NCBI GenBank assembly: GCA_002360925.1
Contig: DERN01000009.1
Coordinates: forward strand, 35,681-99,680
DNA: 64,000 bases
Origin: Flavobacteriaceae bacterium UBA3339
GTDB lineage: Bacteria > Bacteroidota > Bacteroidia > Flavobacteriales > Flavobacteriaceae
Direction: 5' to 3'
Positions 17,581 through 25,717 of the stretch are shown here, one piece after another. Below the pieces are notes generated by a model. That model worked only from the letters and a program-made list of their open reading frames with translations. It was not told the DNA's origin and made no database searches. A program made the position numbers and the translations under genes. Each line of letters begins with the position of its first letter. The first letter of the stretch is position 1.

Positions 17581-18582
17581 ATGACGGAAGGGAATTTTGT
17601 AGATTACGTAAAAATATATATTGCATCGGGGAAAGGCGGAAAAGGGTCTTCTCACTTGCACAGAGAAAAATTTATTGAAAAAGGTGGACCTGATGGAGGA
17701 GACGGCGGACGCGGCGGTCATATTATTGTTCGTGGAAATGAAAGTTTATGGACATTACACCATTTGCGTTTTGAACGACATATTAAAGCCGGACACGGTG
17801 GCGATGGTGGAAGTTCAAGAAGTACAGGTGCCGACGGGCAAGATCGTTATTTAGAAGTTCCATTAGGAACGGTAATTAAAGATAAAGAAACCGGTGAGTT
17901 TTTAATGGAAATTACCGAAAATGGCGAAGAAAAGGTTTTGGTAAAAGGCGGAAAAGGCGGTTTAGGAAACTGGCACTTTCGTTCATCTACAAACCAAACG
18001 CCTCGTTATGCACAACCTGGTTTACCTGGCGAAGAATTAGATGTGATTTTAGAATTAAAAGTATTGGCAGATGTAGGTTTGGTAGGTTTTCCAAATGCAG
18101 GAAAATCGACTTTGCTTTCTGTTTTAACTTCGGCAAAACCTAAAATTGGCGATTATCCGTTTACAACTTTAAAACCTAATTTAGGAATTGTAGAATACCG
18201 CGATTTTAAATCGTTTGTAATTGCCGATATTCCCGGAATTATCGAAGGTGCTGCAGAAGGAAAAGGTTTAGGTCATTACTTTTTGCGTCATATTGAACGT
18301 AATTCGACCTTGCTTTTTTTAATTCCGGCCGATGCTGACGATATTAAAAAGGAATACGATATTTTGTTAGACGAATTACGCAGATACAATCCGGAATTGT
18401 TAGATAAAGATCGTTTAATTGCTATTTCGAAATGCGATATGTTAGACGATGAGTTAAAAGCAGAAATGAAAGAACAGTTAGATAAAGACTTCGGCGGACT
18501 TCCGTATTTGTTTATTTCTTCTGTAGCGCAACAAGGATTAACCGAATTAAAAGATAAATTGTGGTTAATGATTAATAAATAA
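17581..18582 (+). CDS. obg: Obg/CgtA GTPase
   Basis: A 333-residue ribosome-associated GTPase involved in 50S assembly and the stringent response. The Gly-rich Obg fold fills the first 160 residues ([22 protein letters not shown] repeats). The G domain follows with G1 [10 protein letters not shown]3 DIPGIIEG and G4 SKCD. The protein ends soon after the G domain, so the optional C-terminal OCT domain is absent, as is common in this phylum. It is separated from adk by a hairpin and from the convergent gene by a strong terminator. The start at 17581 fits the family, whose members begin just before VDYVKIYI. Confidence 0.96.
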   Translation: MTEGNFVDYVKIYIASGKGGKGSSHLHREKFIEKGGPDGGDGGRGGHIIVRGNESLWTLHHLRFERHIKAGHGGDGGSSRSTGADGQDRYLEVPLGTVIKDKETGEFLMEITENGEEKVLVKGGKGGLGNWHFRSSTNQTPRYAQPGLPGEELDVILELKVLADVGLVGFPNAGKSTLLSVLTSAKPKIGDYPFTTLKPNLGIVEYRDFKSFVIADIPGIIEGAAEGKGLGHYFLRHIERNSTLLFLIPADADDIKKEYDILLDELRRYNPELLDKDRLIAISKCDMLDDELKAEMKEQLDKDFGGLPYLFISSVAQQGLTELKDKLWLMINK

Positions 18583-18602
18583 TGTTATTAAAACATAAAA
18601 AG

Positions 18603-18644
18603 AAAAAGGTTGTAAAGTCCGTTTCGTGATTTTACAACCTTTTT
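18603..18644. terminator. Bidirectional terminator between obg and a convergent gene
   Basis: A 14-bp stem (AAAAAGGTTGTAAA / TTTACAACCTTTTT) with a 14-nt loop. It has A and T tracts on opposite sides, so it works for both the obg transcript and the minus-strand gene ending at 18648. Confidence 0.9.
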
Positions 18645-18647
18645 TAT

Positions 18648-19598
18648 TTACTCGTTTTGGCTTATTACATATTCTTGAATAATGTATCTTGAAATTGGTT
18701 TTAATGTTTTTCCGGTTTCTGGTTGTAATCCAGGCTGATTAAAAAATTCTAAAGTGCCATTTGGGTTTTTAATATACCAAACCTTTGCATTTCCATTCTT
18801 ATCAAAAAAAGAGGTTTTATCATTAACCTTTATTTTTCTAAATTCTTTAATTAACTTATCGTCTTTTGGTAAAGTTACATCAGCAAACCCTTTAATTGTT
18901 TCATTACAATTTAAAGCTTCATATTTTTCGCCTTTCCAAACCATACAATCTTGAGTTGTCCAATTCTTAATATTCAAAAAGAGTAAAACTCCAATAATCA
19001 ATACTCCAATTCCTATTATTCCGATCTTTTTTAATGGAACATTGTTTTGTTTTTTTATCGAATCTTTTTCAGAAATTTTTACAGTTTCTTGAGTATTTAC
19101 TTCTGTTTCAAGAATTTTAATTTTTTCGTCAGTAACATATTCGTTATTGCTTTCTTCAACATTGTTATTGATATTTTCTACAATAGGTTCTTCTGTATCA
19201 AAATTTACTTCTTCATCAACAGCTATATCTTCAACTTCAGAAATTTTGCTGTAGCCTTTTACATACTTACGATAAGGTCGTTGCTTAAAATCTAAAATCA
19301 ACGCAATCATTTCCAATCTTCTTAAATCGGAACCTCCACTTTTCTCTTTCAAAAAATTAGCTAAAGCTTTAAACTTATCGGTTTCGCTTCTAATCTTATT
19401 CGGAGTAACTTCTACAAACGGTTTTTCAAAAAAGTTTTCAATAATTTTTTTGTCAGAATCGCTTAATGCCTCTTCCATTTTTAGAATCAGAATTTCTCTT
19501 AAACCGGCAGGAGTCGGACTTAATAAAGAATGATAATTCTCTCTTTCTTTTACTGATTCATAATATTCTTTTAGTGCTTTTTTATATGATTCAATCAT
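18648..19598 (-). CDS. Unknown single-pass membrane protein with two-Cys external domain
   Basis: A 316-residue protein of unrecognised function in three parts. Residues 1-120 are a charged helical region without signal peptide, likely cytoplasmic. Residues 120-185 are an acidic Glu/Asn/Val-rich linker. One transmembrane helix (GIIGIGVLIIGVLLFL, about 195-212) then leads to an external domain of about 100 residues. That domain begins with a Cys-containing CMVWKGEKYEALNC block, where the two Cys could form a disulfide. Such a bitopic layout suggests signal transmission across the membrane or an anti-sigma-like role, but this is only inference. The promoter region upstream holds a series of TCGGAAT repeats. 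The coding sequence is real: it has a good start, a downstream terminator and normal codon use. Confidence 0.7.
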   Translation of the reverse strand: MIESYKKALKEYYESVKERENYHSLLSPTPAGLREILILKMEEALSDSDKKIIENFFEKPFVEVTPNKIRSETDKFKALANFLKEKSGGSDLRRLEMIALILDFKQRPYRKYVKGYSKISEVEDIAVDEEVNFDTEEPIVENINNNVEESNNEYVTDEKIKILETEVNTQETVKISEKDSIKKQNNVPLKKIGIIGIGVLIIGVLLFLNIKNWTTQDCMVWKGEKYEALNCNETIKGFADVTLPKDDKLIKEFRKIKVNDKTSFFDKNGNAKVWYIKNPNGTLEFFNQPGLQPETGKTLKPISRYIIQEYVISQNE

Positions 19599-19934
19599 AA
19601 GTAAAATGTTTTATATCGGAATTAATCGGAATTGTTCAGCATTTGTCGGAATTGTTGGAATGATCGGAATCCCTTGATATTCAGGCGTAAAAAACGCTGT
19701 TACTTTGCTTCAGAAATCAGAAGATGTCTTATTGCGAATGTCGCAAAAGTACAAAACTAATTTCTAGAAAATAAATACCTGACTTGCGAAATCTTTCTCT
19801 GGGGAGTAGCAAAATTTTGTGAGTCACGTATTAACACTTCCCAATACAGAGTGCTCTGTTTTTTTTAAAGTGTGCAAAAAACTATCGACTAAGCTCGAAA
19901 AGCACACTATTGTTTAATCCCAATAGTAATTAAA
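19599..19934. promoter_or_regulatory. 336-bp divergent control region
   Basis: This gap separates the unknown membrane protein (minus) from the small secreted peptide gene (plus). Besides the TCGGAAT repeats, the plus strand holds three small inverted repeats just before the peptide ATG. The first is ACAGA-GTGC-TCTGT followed by eight T (19846-19866), which looks like a weak terminator or attenuator. The second is GTGTGC/GCACAC (19870-19907). The third is ACTATTG/CAATAGT (19906-19927). The last two overlap by 2 nt, so only one can form fully at a time. No clear TAnnTTTG box was found. Confidence 0.45.
19616..19670. repeat. Phased TCGGAAT direct repeats
   Basis: TCGGAATT or close variants begin at 19616, 19626, 19646, 19656 (TTGGAATG) and 19664. 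Most starts are 10 or 20 bp apart, about one or two DNA turns. They lie just upstream of the start at 19598 and could be protein-binding sites that control it. They also lie in the region upstream of the peptide-kinase genes. Confidence 0.55.
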
Positions 19935-20201
19935 ATGACAAAAAAAGACTTTTTAGCAGGATTGTTCCTGCTTGGTATTTCGGTAACTGCTTTCGCAAAA
20001 AATAATGAAACAGTTAAAAGAGAAAGTGTAGCAAATGGATTATCAATCAATAATCATATTTTGGAAAGAATAGATGATGGGAAAGGTAATGGAGGCGGAA
20101 GTAGCACAGGTAACGGTGGAGGAAACGGAAGTGGTAATAGTAACAATGGAACGGTATTAATACCTATTAAACCACCAAAACCACCGGTAATTCTTAAATA
20201 G
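19935..20201 (+). CDS. Small secreted Gly/Asn- and Pro-rich peptide
   Basis: An 88-residue precursor. A signal peptide (MTKKDFLAGLFLLGISVTAFA, cut after AFA) is followed by about 35 polar residues, then a low-complexity GGGSSTGNGGGNGSG stretch. The tail VLIPIKPPKPPVILK is hydrophobic, basic and proline-rich. I do not recognise the family. It lies 63 bp upstream of a TPR sensor kinase and its response regulator on the same strand. The start is supported by the signal peptide and by its position behind a hairpin leader. It may be a signal sensed by the kinase, a small surface component, or a toxin-like or antimicrobial peptide. The sequence alone does not decide. Confidence 0.6.
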   Translation: MTKKDFLAGLFLLGISVTAFAKNNETVKRESVANGLSINNHILERIDDGKGNGGGSSTGNGGGNGSGNSNNGTVLIPIKPPKPPVILK

Positions 20202-20264
20202 AAACTATTGTTTAACAAAAGAAAAGTAATAATTTAGAGTTTTCTTAATTTCTTTAAAAGCTTA

Positions 20265-22205
20265 ATGAAATTACACTACTTTACTTTATTACTTTTTTTA
20301 ATATTATGTTTTTCTTGTAAAAAACATAATTCTTCTTTTGATAGAAAAAATACGTCTTATCAGGAAATCGATTCACTTTATAATTTGTCTTTTTCCGACA
20401 ATCTTAATTTGAATGATCGAATAAAATTAACCAATTACGGCATTCTCCTTGCTAAAAAACACCATATTGATTCACTGCATTTGAAAGGGATTGGTAACAA
20501 AGCCTATCATTATATGGATGTATTTCCAGATAGTTCTGACTATTACATAGATGAGCTTATTTCAATTTCTAAAAAGAAAAATAATAAAAAATATCTAGCC
20601 TATTCTTTTTCCTTAAAGGGAAATTCTTTTTTCAACCGATCGCATTATGACAGCGCATACTTCTACTTTAAGAATGCAAACGTCGTATATTATGATGTTA
20701 ATGACAGTTTATCTTTAGTGTACAACCAACTTATGATGGCTCGTGCTCATTATTTCTACAATGATTACAATGCTAGTGAAGAATTGGTAACACAAGCTAT
20801 TGAATATTTGCAAACAAAGGATACTGTTTATTTAACAGAAGCATACAATATTTTAGGAAACGCATACTCAAACACTCAAAAGTACGATGACGCGAAAAGG
20901 TACTACATAAAATCTTTGAAACTTACAGATAAATCTTCAGTTGCAGAGTTAACTTTAAAAAATAATATGGCTTCTTTATTTATTAAATCTGGTAAATATG
21001 ATGAAGCAAAAGTTATATTACAAGAAATTCTTAATTCTAACCTAATAAAAACAAACACTTTACTGAAAACTACTGTTTTATTGAATTTAGGTGAAGCTTT
21101 ATTTAAACAAAACAGCAATGAAGGTCTTTCAGAAATGTTAGCATCTTTAAAAATAAGGGAAGAAGCAAATATGGAATTGTCATCAATTGAAAATTACATC
21201 AAGCTAGCCGAATATTATGAGTTAAAAGATAAAGATATATCTATAAACTATCTCAAAAAAGCATTAACATTAGCAACTAAACACAAAAGCATTGATAATA
21301 AGATTTTAGCTTTAAAAAGGTTGATTCTATTAACAAAGAATAATCCTATATCAAATTATTCTGAACAATATATTCGCTTGAATGATAGTATTACAAATGT
21401 TCGGAATCACGCAAAAAATCAGTTTGCTAAAATGCGGTTTGATTATTCTAAAGAATTAGAGCAAAATCAAGTATTAAAAGCAAATGAAATTAAAAATCAA
21501 TTAATGATTCAAAAGCAAAAAAATACACATTTAATCTTATATGCAATCATTAGTTTAGTGATTTTGTCATCGGTGTTTTATTACTTTATTATGCGAAATA
21601 AACATAAGAAAGAAAAAATCGAAGAAAATTATAAAACCGAACAGCGTATTGCTACCCGAATTCATGATGAATTGGCAAACGATGTGTATCATACTATTTC
21701 TTATGCCGAAAATACAGATTTGTCTGAAGAGCAAAATAAGGTGAAATTATTGGATCATTTAGAAGATGTCTATCATCGTACGCGAAACATTTCGAAAGAA
21801 AACAGTTTAATTCCAACAGGAAGTGAGTATGTAAGCTATCTGAAAAATATGCTTTTGGAATTTCAGAATGCACAAGTGAAGATTATTACCGTAGGTATCG
21901 ACGATTTTCCTTTAGATAGTCTAGATAAAATCAAAAAAGTGGTTTTGTATCGAATTATTCAAGAATTATTAGTGAATATGAAAAAGCACAGTCGTGCAGA
22001 TTTGGTTGTTATAAAATTCTTGAAATCTGGTAAATACGGCGAAATTCAATATACAGATAATGGCGTTGGATTCGATAAAAATGATAAAAAAATTAAAAAC
22101 GGACTTCAAAATGTGGAAACCCGTATTAAAACTATAAATGGAACTATTACTTTTGACTCGAAAGTAAAAATAGGAGTAAAAGCTGTGCTGCGTTTTCCTT
22201 TATAA
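20265..22205 (+). CDS. TPR-containing sensor histidine kinase with lipobox-like N terminus
   Basis: A 646-residue membrane kinase. It starts with a hydrophobic segment ending in ILCFSC, which resembles a lipoprotein or signal region. About 380 residues of helical TPR repeats follow (for example YNILGNAYSNTQKYDDAKRY), probably periplasmic. One transmembrane helix (about 425-445, HLILYAIISLVIL) leads to the kinase. The dimerisation helix contains the phospho-acceptor block TRIHDELANDVYH. The HATPase has ELLVNMKKHS (N box), DNGVGFD (G1) and NGLQNVETRI (G2). This layout is common in flavobacteria for HPK7-like kinases. The partner regulator starts 10 bp downstream. The TPR part likely senses a peptide or protein; the small secreted product encoded just upstream is the obvious candidate. 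Confidence 0.9.
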   Translation: MKLHYFTLLLFLILCFSCKKHNSSFDRKNTSYQEIDSLYNLSFSDNLNLNDRIKLTNYGILLAKKHHIDSLHLKGIGNKAYHYMDVFPDSSDYYIDELISISKKKNNKKYLAYSFSLKGNSFFNRSHYDSAYFYFKNANVVYYDVNDSLSLVYNQLMMARAHYFYNDYNASEELVTQAIEYLQTKDTVYLTEAYNILGNAYSNTQKYDDAKRYYIKSLKLTDKSSVAELTLKNNMASLFIKSGKYDEAKVILQEILNSNLIKTNTLLKTTVLLNLGEALFKQNSNEGLSEMLASLKIREEANMELSSIENYIKLAEYYELKDKDISINYLKKALTLATKHKSIDNKILALKRLILLTKNNPISNYSEQYIRLNDSITNVRNHAKNQFAKMRFDYSKELEQNQVLKANEIKNQLMIQKQKNTHLILYAIISLVILSSVFYYFIMRNKHKKEKIEENYKTEQRIATRIHDELANDVYHTISYAENTDLSEEQNKVKLLDHLEDVYHRTRNISKENSLIPTGSEYVSYLKNMLLEFQNAQVKIITVGIDDFPLDSLDKIKKVVLYRIIQELLVNMKKHSRADLVVIKFLKSGKYGEIQYTDNGVGFDKNDKKIKNGLQNVETRIKTINGTITFDSKVKIGVKAVLRFPL

Positions 22206-22215
22206 AAAATGCTAA

Positions 22216-22884
22216 ATGTTTAAAAAAGTTTTAATAGCAGAAGATATTGATACCATTAGTCTTGGTGTAATAACCGCTTTAGAGGCATATCCTAATATGG
22301 AAATTCAGCATTCTAAATATTGCGACGATGCTTTGTTAAAAATAAAAAAAGCATTAATAGATCAAGAACCTTACGATTTATTAATATCCGATTTATCATT
22401 TAAAGCAGATCATGCTGCAACAGTGTTGAGTTCTGGTGAAGAATTAATACGTGCGGTAAGAGAGATACAGCCGCAAATCAACATTATTGTCTATTCTATA
22501 GAAGATCGTTTGGCAAAAATTAAAAATATGTTTGAGCATAATTTAATAAATGCCTACGTTTCTAAAGGACGTAACAGCACGCAAGAGTTAAAAAAAGCTA
22601 TAGAAAATATTTACATTAATGGCGGACAGTATGTTCCGGAATTGCTGCAGAGTTTACTTCGCGAAGCATCTATATTTGAAATCGAAGCACAAGATATAGA
22701 GCTGTTAAATCTTTTAGCGAAAGGATGCTCGCAAGAAGAAATCAGTGTTCATTTTCGTAACAAAAACTATTCATCGGCTAGTGTAAGTAGTATTGAGAAA
22801 CGGATAAATAAACTTAAAATTCATTTTAATTCACGAAATATCACACACTTAATTAGCCAAACAAAAGATATTGGATTAATATAA
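22216..22884 (+). CDS. Response regulator, receiver plus LuxR-like DNA-binding domain
   Basis: A 222-residue transcription factor paired with the upstream kinase. The receiver domain covers about 1-125: acidic ED near residue 10, phospho-acceptor Asp59 in LLISDLSF, and a conserved Lys in AYVSKG. The C-terminal part (about 155-215) has the helix-turn-helix pattern of the NarL/LuxR type (DIELLNLLAKGCSQEEIS). The HTH is divergent, with an insertion around the KNYSSASVSS segment. The gene is 10 bp from the kinase stop, so it is cotranscribed. Targets unknown; the phased repeats upstream of the peptide gene are possible binding sites. Confidence 0.88.
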   Translation: MFKKVLIAEDIDTISLGVITALEAYPNMEIQHSKYCDDALLKIKKALIDQEPYDLLISDLSFKADHAATVLSSGEELIRAVREIQPQINIIVYSIEDRLAKIKNMFEHNLINAYVSKGRNSTQELKKAIENIYINGGQYVPELLQSLLREASIFEIEAQDIELLNLLAKGCSQEEISVHFRNKNYSSASVSSIEKRINKLKIHFNSRNITHLISQTKDIGLI

Positions 22885-22960
22885 ACATCCCTTTTTTAAA
22901 ATATTAGATTAAAACACTTTGTTGTTGTTTTCTGAGAGTTTTTAACTTGAAGAAAATGTT

Positions 22961-22990
22961 AAATCCGACCTGCCAAAAGTCGGATTTTTT
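22961..22990 (+). terminator. Intrinsic terminator of the kinase operon
   Basis: AAATCCGAC and GTCGGATTT form a 9-bp stem with a 9-nt loop, followed by T runs. It ends the peptide-kinase-regulator transcript ahead of the next gene. Confidence 0.85.
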
Positions 22991-23070
22991 TATTCTTTTT
23001 TTGTTGAATGAGGAAATCCGTAAGGAAACAGCTTTCATTCTGAATATGTTTGTTTTAAAAATTTTTACTA

Positions 23071-24120
23071 ATGGAATTACAATCACAACTTAAAAGCTTG
23101 GCTGAAAAGATCAGTTTGCTTAAAGATAAAATTGGAACAGAAGAATCTACAAAACATGCTTTTGTTTTACCCTTCATAAATATTTTAGGGTATGATGCTT
23201 TTAATCCTTTGGAGGTTGTTCCTGAATTTACAGCCGATTTAGGACTTAAAAAAGGAGAAAAAGTAGATTATGCTATTTTTCAGAACGGGGAACCGATTTT
23301 GATTATTGAATGTAAAAATTGGAAAGAACCACTTACGATTCATAATTCGCAGTTATTCAGATATTTTCATGTAACTCAAACGCGTTTTTCATTGTTGACA
23401 AATGGAATTCAGTATCAGTTTTTTACAGATTTAGAAAACAAAAACAAAATGGACGAAAAACCATTTTTAGAGTTTGATATTACAGAATTAAAAGATTCGG
23501 TTATAAATGAAATAGCCAAATTTCACAGGTCTAACTTTGATGTTGATAAAATCATCAACAACGCAAGTTCTTTGAAATATACAAGAGAAATTAAAAATGC
23601 GATAAATTCCGAAATAACCTCTCCTTCAAATGAATTTGTAAGATTATTTGCAGGTAAGGCTTATTCTGGAAGATTAACCGAAAAAGTACTTGAAGAGTTT
23701 AACGAATTAGTTCAAAAAGCATTTAGCCAGATTATAAATGAAAGAATTAATGAACGGTTGAATTCTGCATTAAAAAAAGAGTCTGTTCAACAAAAAGATG
23801 AAATTATAGAGCTTGAAGAAACAAACAAAATTGAAACAACAGAAGAAGAGTTAGAAGCTTATAGAATTGTAGTGGCTATTCTGCGAAGAAAATTAGAAAT
23901 AGAAAGGATCGTTTATAGAGATACGCAATCTTATTTTGGGATTTTATTGGACGACAATAACAGAAAACCTCTGTGCCGTTTGCATTTAAACGGAAGCAAA
24001 AAATATATAGGGCTTTTCGACTCAGAAAGAAAGGAACTTAAAAAACAAATAGAAAAACTAGAAGATATTTATCAATTTGAAAATGAACTTCTAGAAACTG
24101 TAGACTATTACGAAAATTAA
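23071..24120 (+). CDS. Solitary HsdR_N-type restriction endonuclease-like protein
   Basis: A 349-residue soluble protein. The first 150 residues form a PD-(D/E)XK-like nuclease domain of the type I restriction HsdR N-terminal group: VDYAIFQNGEPILIIECKNW supplies the catalytic Asp, Glu and Lys. The C-terminal 200 residues are helical and charged, with a coiled-coil-like RINERLNSALKKE stretch. A possible small beta domain (FGILLDDNNRKPLCRLHLNG) precedes the end. There is no helicase motor, methylase or specificity gene nearby, so this is not a classical type I system. Solitary proteins of this size are common and mostly uncharacterised. Possible roles are single-component DNA defence or DNA metabolism. 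The gene is bounded upstream by a terminator. Confidence 0.75.
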   Translation: MELQSQLKSLAEKISLLKDKIGTEESTKHAFVLPFINILGYDAFNPLEVVPEFTADLGLKKGEKVDYAIFQNGEPILIIECKNWKEPLTIHNSQLFRYFHVTQTRFSLLTNGIQYQFFTDLENKNKMDEKPFLEFDITELKDSVINEIAKFHRSNFDVDKIINNASSLKYTREIKNAINSEITSPSNEFVRLFAGKAYSGRLTEKVLEEFNELVQKAFSQIINERINERLNSALKKESVQQKDEIIELEETNKIETTEEELEAYRIVVAILRRKLEIERIVYRDTQSYFGILLDDNNRKPLCRLHLNGSKKYIGLFDSERKELKKQIEKLEDIYQFENELLETVDYYEN

Positions 24121-24142
24121 ATTGATAAAAACTTTTTAAATA

Positions 24143-24343
24143 GTGAAAAAACTAACTCCTTTATTGTTAACTCTAGCAATCTTCTCTTGTCAACAAAAAC
24201 AAGAAGAGGTTTTAATTGCTCAAAATTGTCATACAGAAGCGAAAGCTACGTGTGCCGGAAGTAAATCGTGTAACGCATGTAAAAATTGCAAATATTGTAA
24301 ACACTGTTCTAAAAGTGGTAATAGTTGTGGTGTTTGTAAATAA
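24143..24343 (+). CDS. Small Cys-rich lipoprotein
   Basis: A 66-residue lipoprotein starting with GTG. The signal peptide ends in the lipobox IFSC (Cys16), followed by QQKQEE. The mature part has nine more Cys, at positions 29, 37, 43, 46, 49, 52, 55, 62 and 65, five of them in a CxxCxxCxxCxxC run. Such spacing suggests binding of several metal ions (zinc, copper or an Fe-S-like cluster) or dense disulfides at the cell surface. I cannot name the family. It lies 22 bp after the HsdR_N gene and 30 bp before a thermonuclease lipoprotein, so the three may share a transcript. Confidence 0.65.
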   Translation: MKKLTPLLLTLAIFSCQQKQEEVLIAQNCHTEAKATCAGSKSCNACKNCKYCKHCSKSGNSCGVCK

Positions 24344-24373
24344 TGTTCATTTTTGTATTTTAAAATAAACCTA

Positions 24374-24868
24374 ATGAAACAACTTTATTTACTCTTTTTA
24401 TTATTGTCTTTAAGTTTTTGCGGTTCCAATAAAAACGATTTTTCTGACACTTCGGAACAATTTCAGAAATGGTATTCCGTTACCAAAGTAATAGATGGAG
24501 ATACCTTTTGGGTTGATAACGGAACATCAAAAGGAATCAAAATTCGGTTAACAGGCATCGATGCTCCTGAATCTCAAAAACGTTGGAAAAGAGAAGAAGG
24601 CTACTATGGAAAAGAGTCCAAAGCTTATCTTACGCAATTATTGAAAAATAAAAAAGTCCGTTTAGAAACAGATATCGATTCTTTAGATCGATATGGTAGA
24701 ACATTATCCTATGTTTATTTAGAAGATGACACCTTTGTAAACGCGGTATTGGTAAAAGAAGGATACGCTGTAATTATGACGATACCTCCGAATGTAAGAT
24801 ATACAGATCTTTTTTATAAGCTACAAGTTCAGGCGCGAGAACATAACCGCGGATTGTGGAATAAATAA
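24374..24868 (+). CDS. Thermonuclease (SNase-like) lipoprotein
   Basis: An exported nuclease of 164 residues. The start at 24374 gives a lipoprotein signal peptide with lipobox LSFC; an upstream in-frame TTG at 24353 adds only seven unlikely residues. The SNase OB fold is clear: KVIDGDTFWVD with the metal-binding Asp, RLTGIDAPESQK with Arg, Asp and Glu, and GRTLSYVYLEDDTFVNAVLVKEG. It ends in REHNRGLWNK, the usual family end. Anchored in a membrane, it could degrade extracellular DNA for nutrients or competition. It is followed by a strong terminator. Confidence 0.92.
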   Translation: MKQLYLLFLLLSLSFCGSNKNDFSDTSEQFQKWYSVTKVIDGDTFWVDNGTSKGIKIRLTGIDAPESQKRWKREEGYYGKESKAYLTQLLKNKKVRLETDIDSLDRYGRTLSYVYLEDDTFVNAVLVKEGYAVIMTIPPNVRYTDLFYKLQVQAREHNRGLWNK

Positions 24869-24890
24869 TGAAAATAAATCTTTATTATAT

Positions 24891-24920
24891 AAAAACATCC
24901 CTGATTTAGGGATGTTTTTT
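24891..24920. terminator. Bidirectional terminator
   Basis: A stem of about 12 bp (AAAAACATCCCT / AGGGATGTTTTT) with a 5-nt loop lies between the convergent thermonuclease and the next lipoprotein gene. Confidence 0.88.
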
Positions 24921-24921
24921 G

Positions 24922-25398
24922 TTAGTATGTGTACTGTGCAGAATGGCTGCTTGGATTGGTAATTGTAATGTTTTGTTCGTCTTTTACAACCTTTCCGTTA
25001 ACTTCTGCTTTATAAGAATACGTGATGCTTTTATTGGTAAAAGGAATAAACTGCATACTTAAACTTGCTGCTGGTAACGGTGCAATACTTTCAATAACAT
25101 ACGTTTGGGTAGATCCAACGAAACTTTGTTTATCTAACGAAATACCGGTTTCATTTGCTCGTTCTGTTCCATTCACTTTCCAAATAGTATTGGTGTTAAA
25201 TGATGAACTTACCGCAATAAACGAAATATAATCGTCCATCGTTACATTGTTAATGGTAATTGTAAACTTCATGTTTTTGGTTTCAATCCCAGGAATAATA
25301 GGATCGTTTCCGTCGTCATTGCTACTGCAATTAACAAAAAGGGTACTCGTTACTAGTGCCATAGTACATAAGCCAATAAAATTTTTGAATATTTTCAT
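24922..25398 (-). CDS. Unknown lipoprotein with beta-rich domain
   Basis: A 158-residue lipoprotein. The ATG at 25398 is chosen because it gives the signal peptide MKIFKNFIGLCTMALV with lipobox FVNCSSN; the longer frame adds nine residues. A DDGNDP linker follows. The mature part is beta-rich with repeated Thr/Asn/Ile strands (TITINNVTMDDYISF), as in Ig-like or C2-like surface domains. No enzyme motif is visible and I do not recognise the family. The gene is convergent with the thermonuclease gene. Its upstream 319 bp are shared with the divergent S46 peptidase. Confidence 0.7.
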   Translation of the reverse strand: MKIFKNFIGLCTMALVTSTLFVNCSSNDDGNDPIIPGIETKNMKFTITINNVTMDDYISFIAVSSSFNTNTIWKVNGTERANETGISLDKQSFVGSTQTYVIESIAPLPAASLSMQFIPFTNKSITYSYKAEVNGKVVKDEQNITITNPSSHSAQYTY

Positions 25399-25717
25399 GG
25401 TTTTAGAATTTTTAAATAAAACCATTTACTAAAATTGAACCGTTTTCAATAATAAAGAGGAAAGAATATGTTTTATTTACTAATAGATGACATTATAGAT
25501 TAAAAATGAAGTTTTTATTATCTATTTTTTATTGAAATAAAAATCAATTTAGTAAAAACTATAAATAGGTGTTTTGATGATTAGTTGTGGTTTTTGTAGA
25601 GAAATTCCGCAAAAAGGATATTTTTAAAATTTCATGAAATAACAACATAAAACTAATAACCTACAACTAAAAACAATTTATTATCTTCGCAGTTACGATA
25701 TAAATCAACATAAAATA
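25399..25717. promoter_or_regulatory. 319-bp divergent intergenic region
   Basis: This AT-rich gap lies between an unknown lipoprotein (minus) and the S46 peptidase (plus). The only signal noted is TATCTTCG (25682-25689), a near match to the TAnnTTTG -7 box, 28 bp before the peptidase start. Only tiny ORFs of about 11 codons are present, and no repeats or RNA structure were seen. Confidence 0.4.

Noticed and set aside
23071..24868. Complete restriction-modification system
   Set aside because: No methylase, specificity subunit or helicase motor gene was found near the HsdR_N protein.
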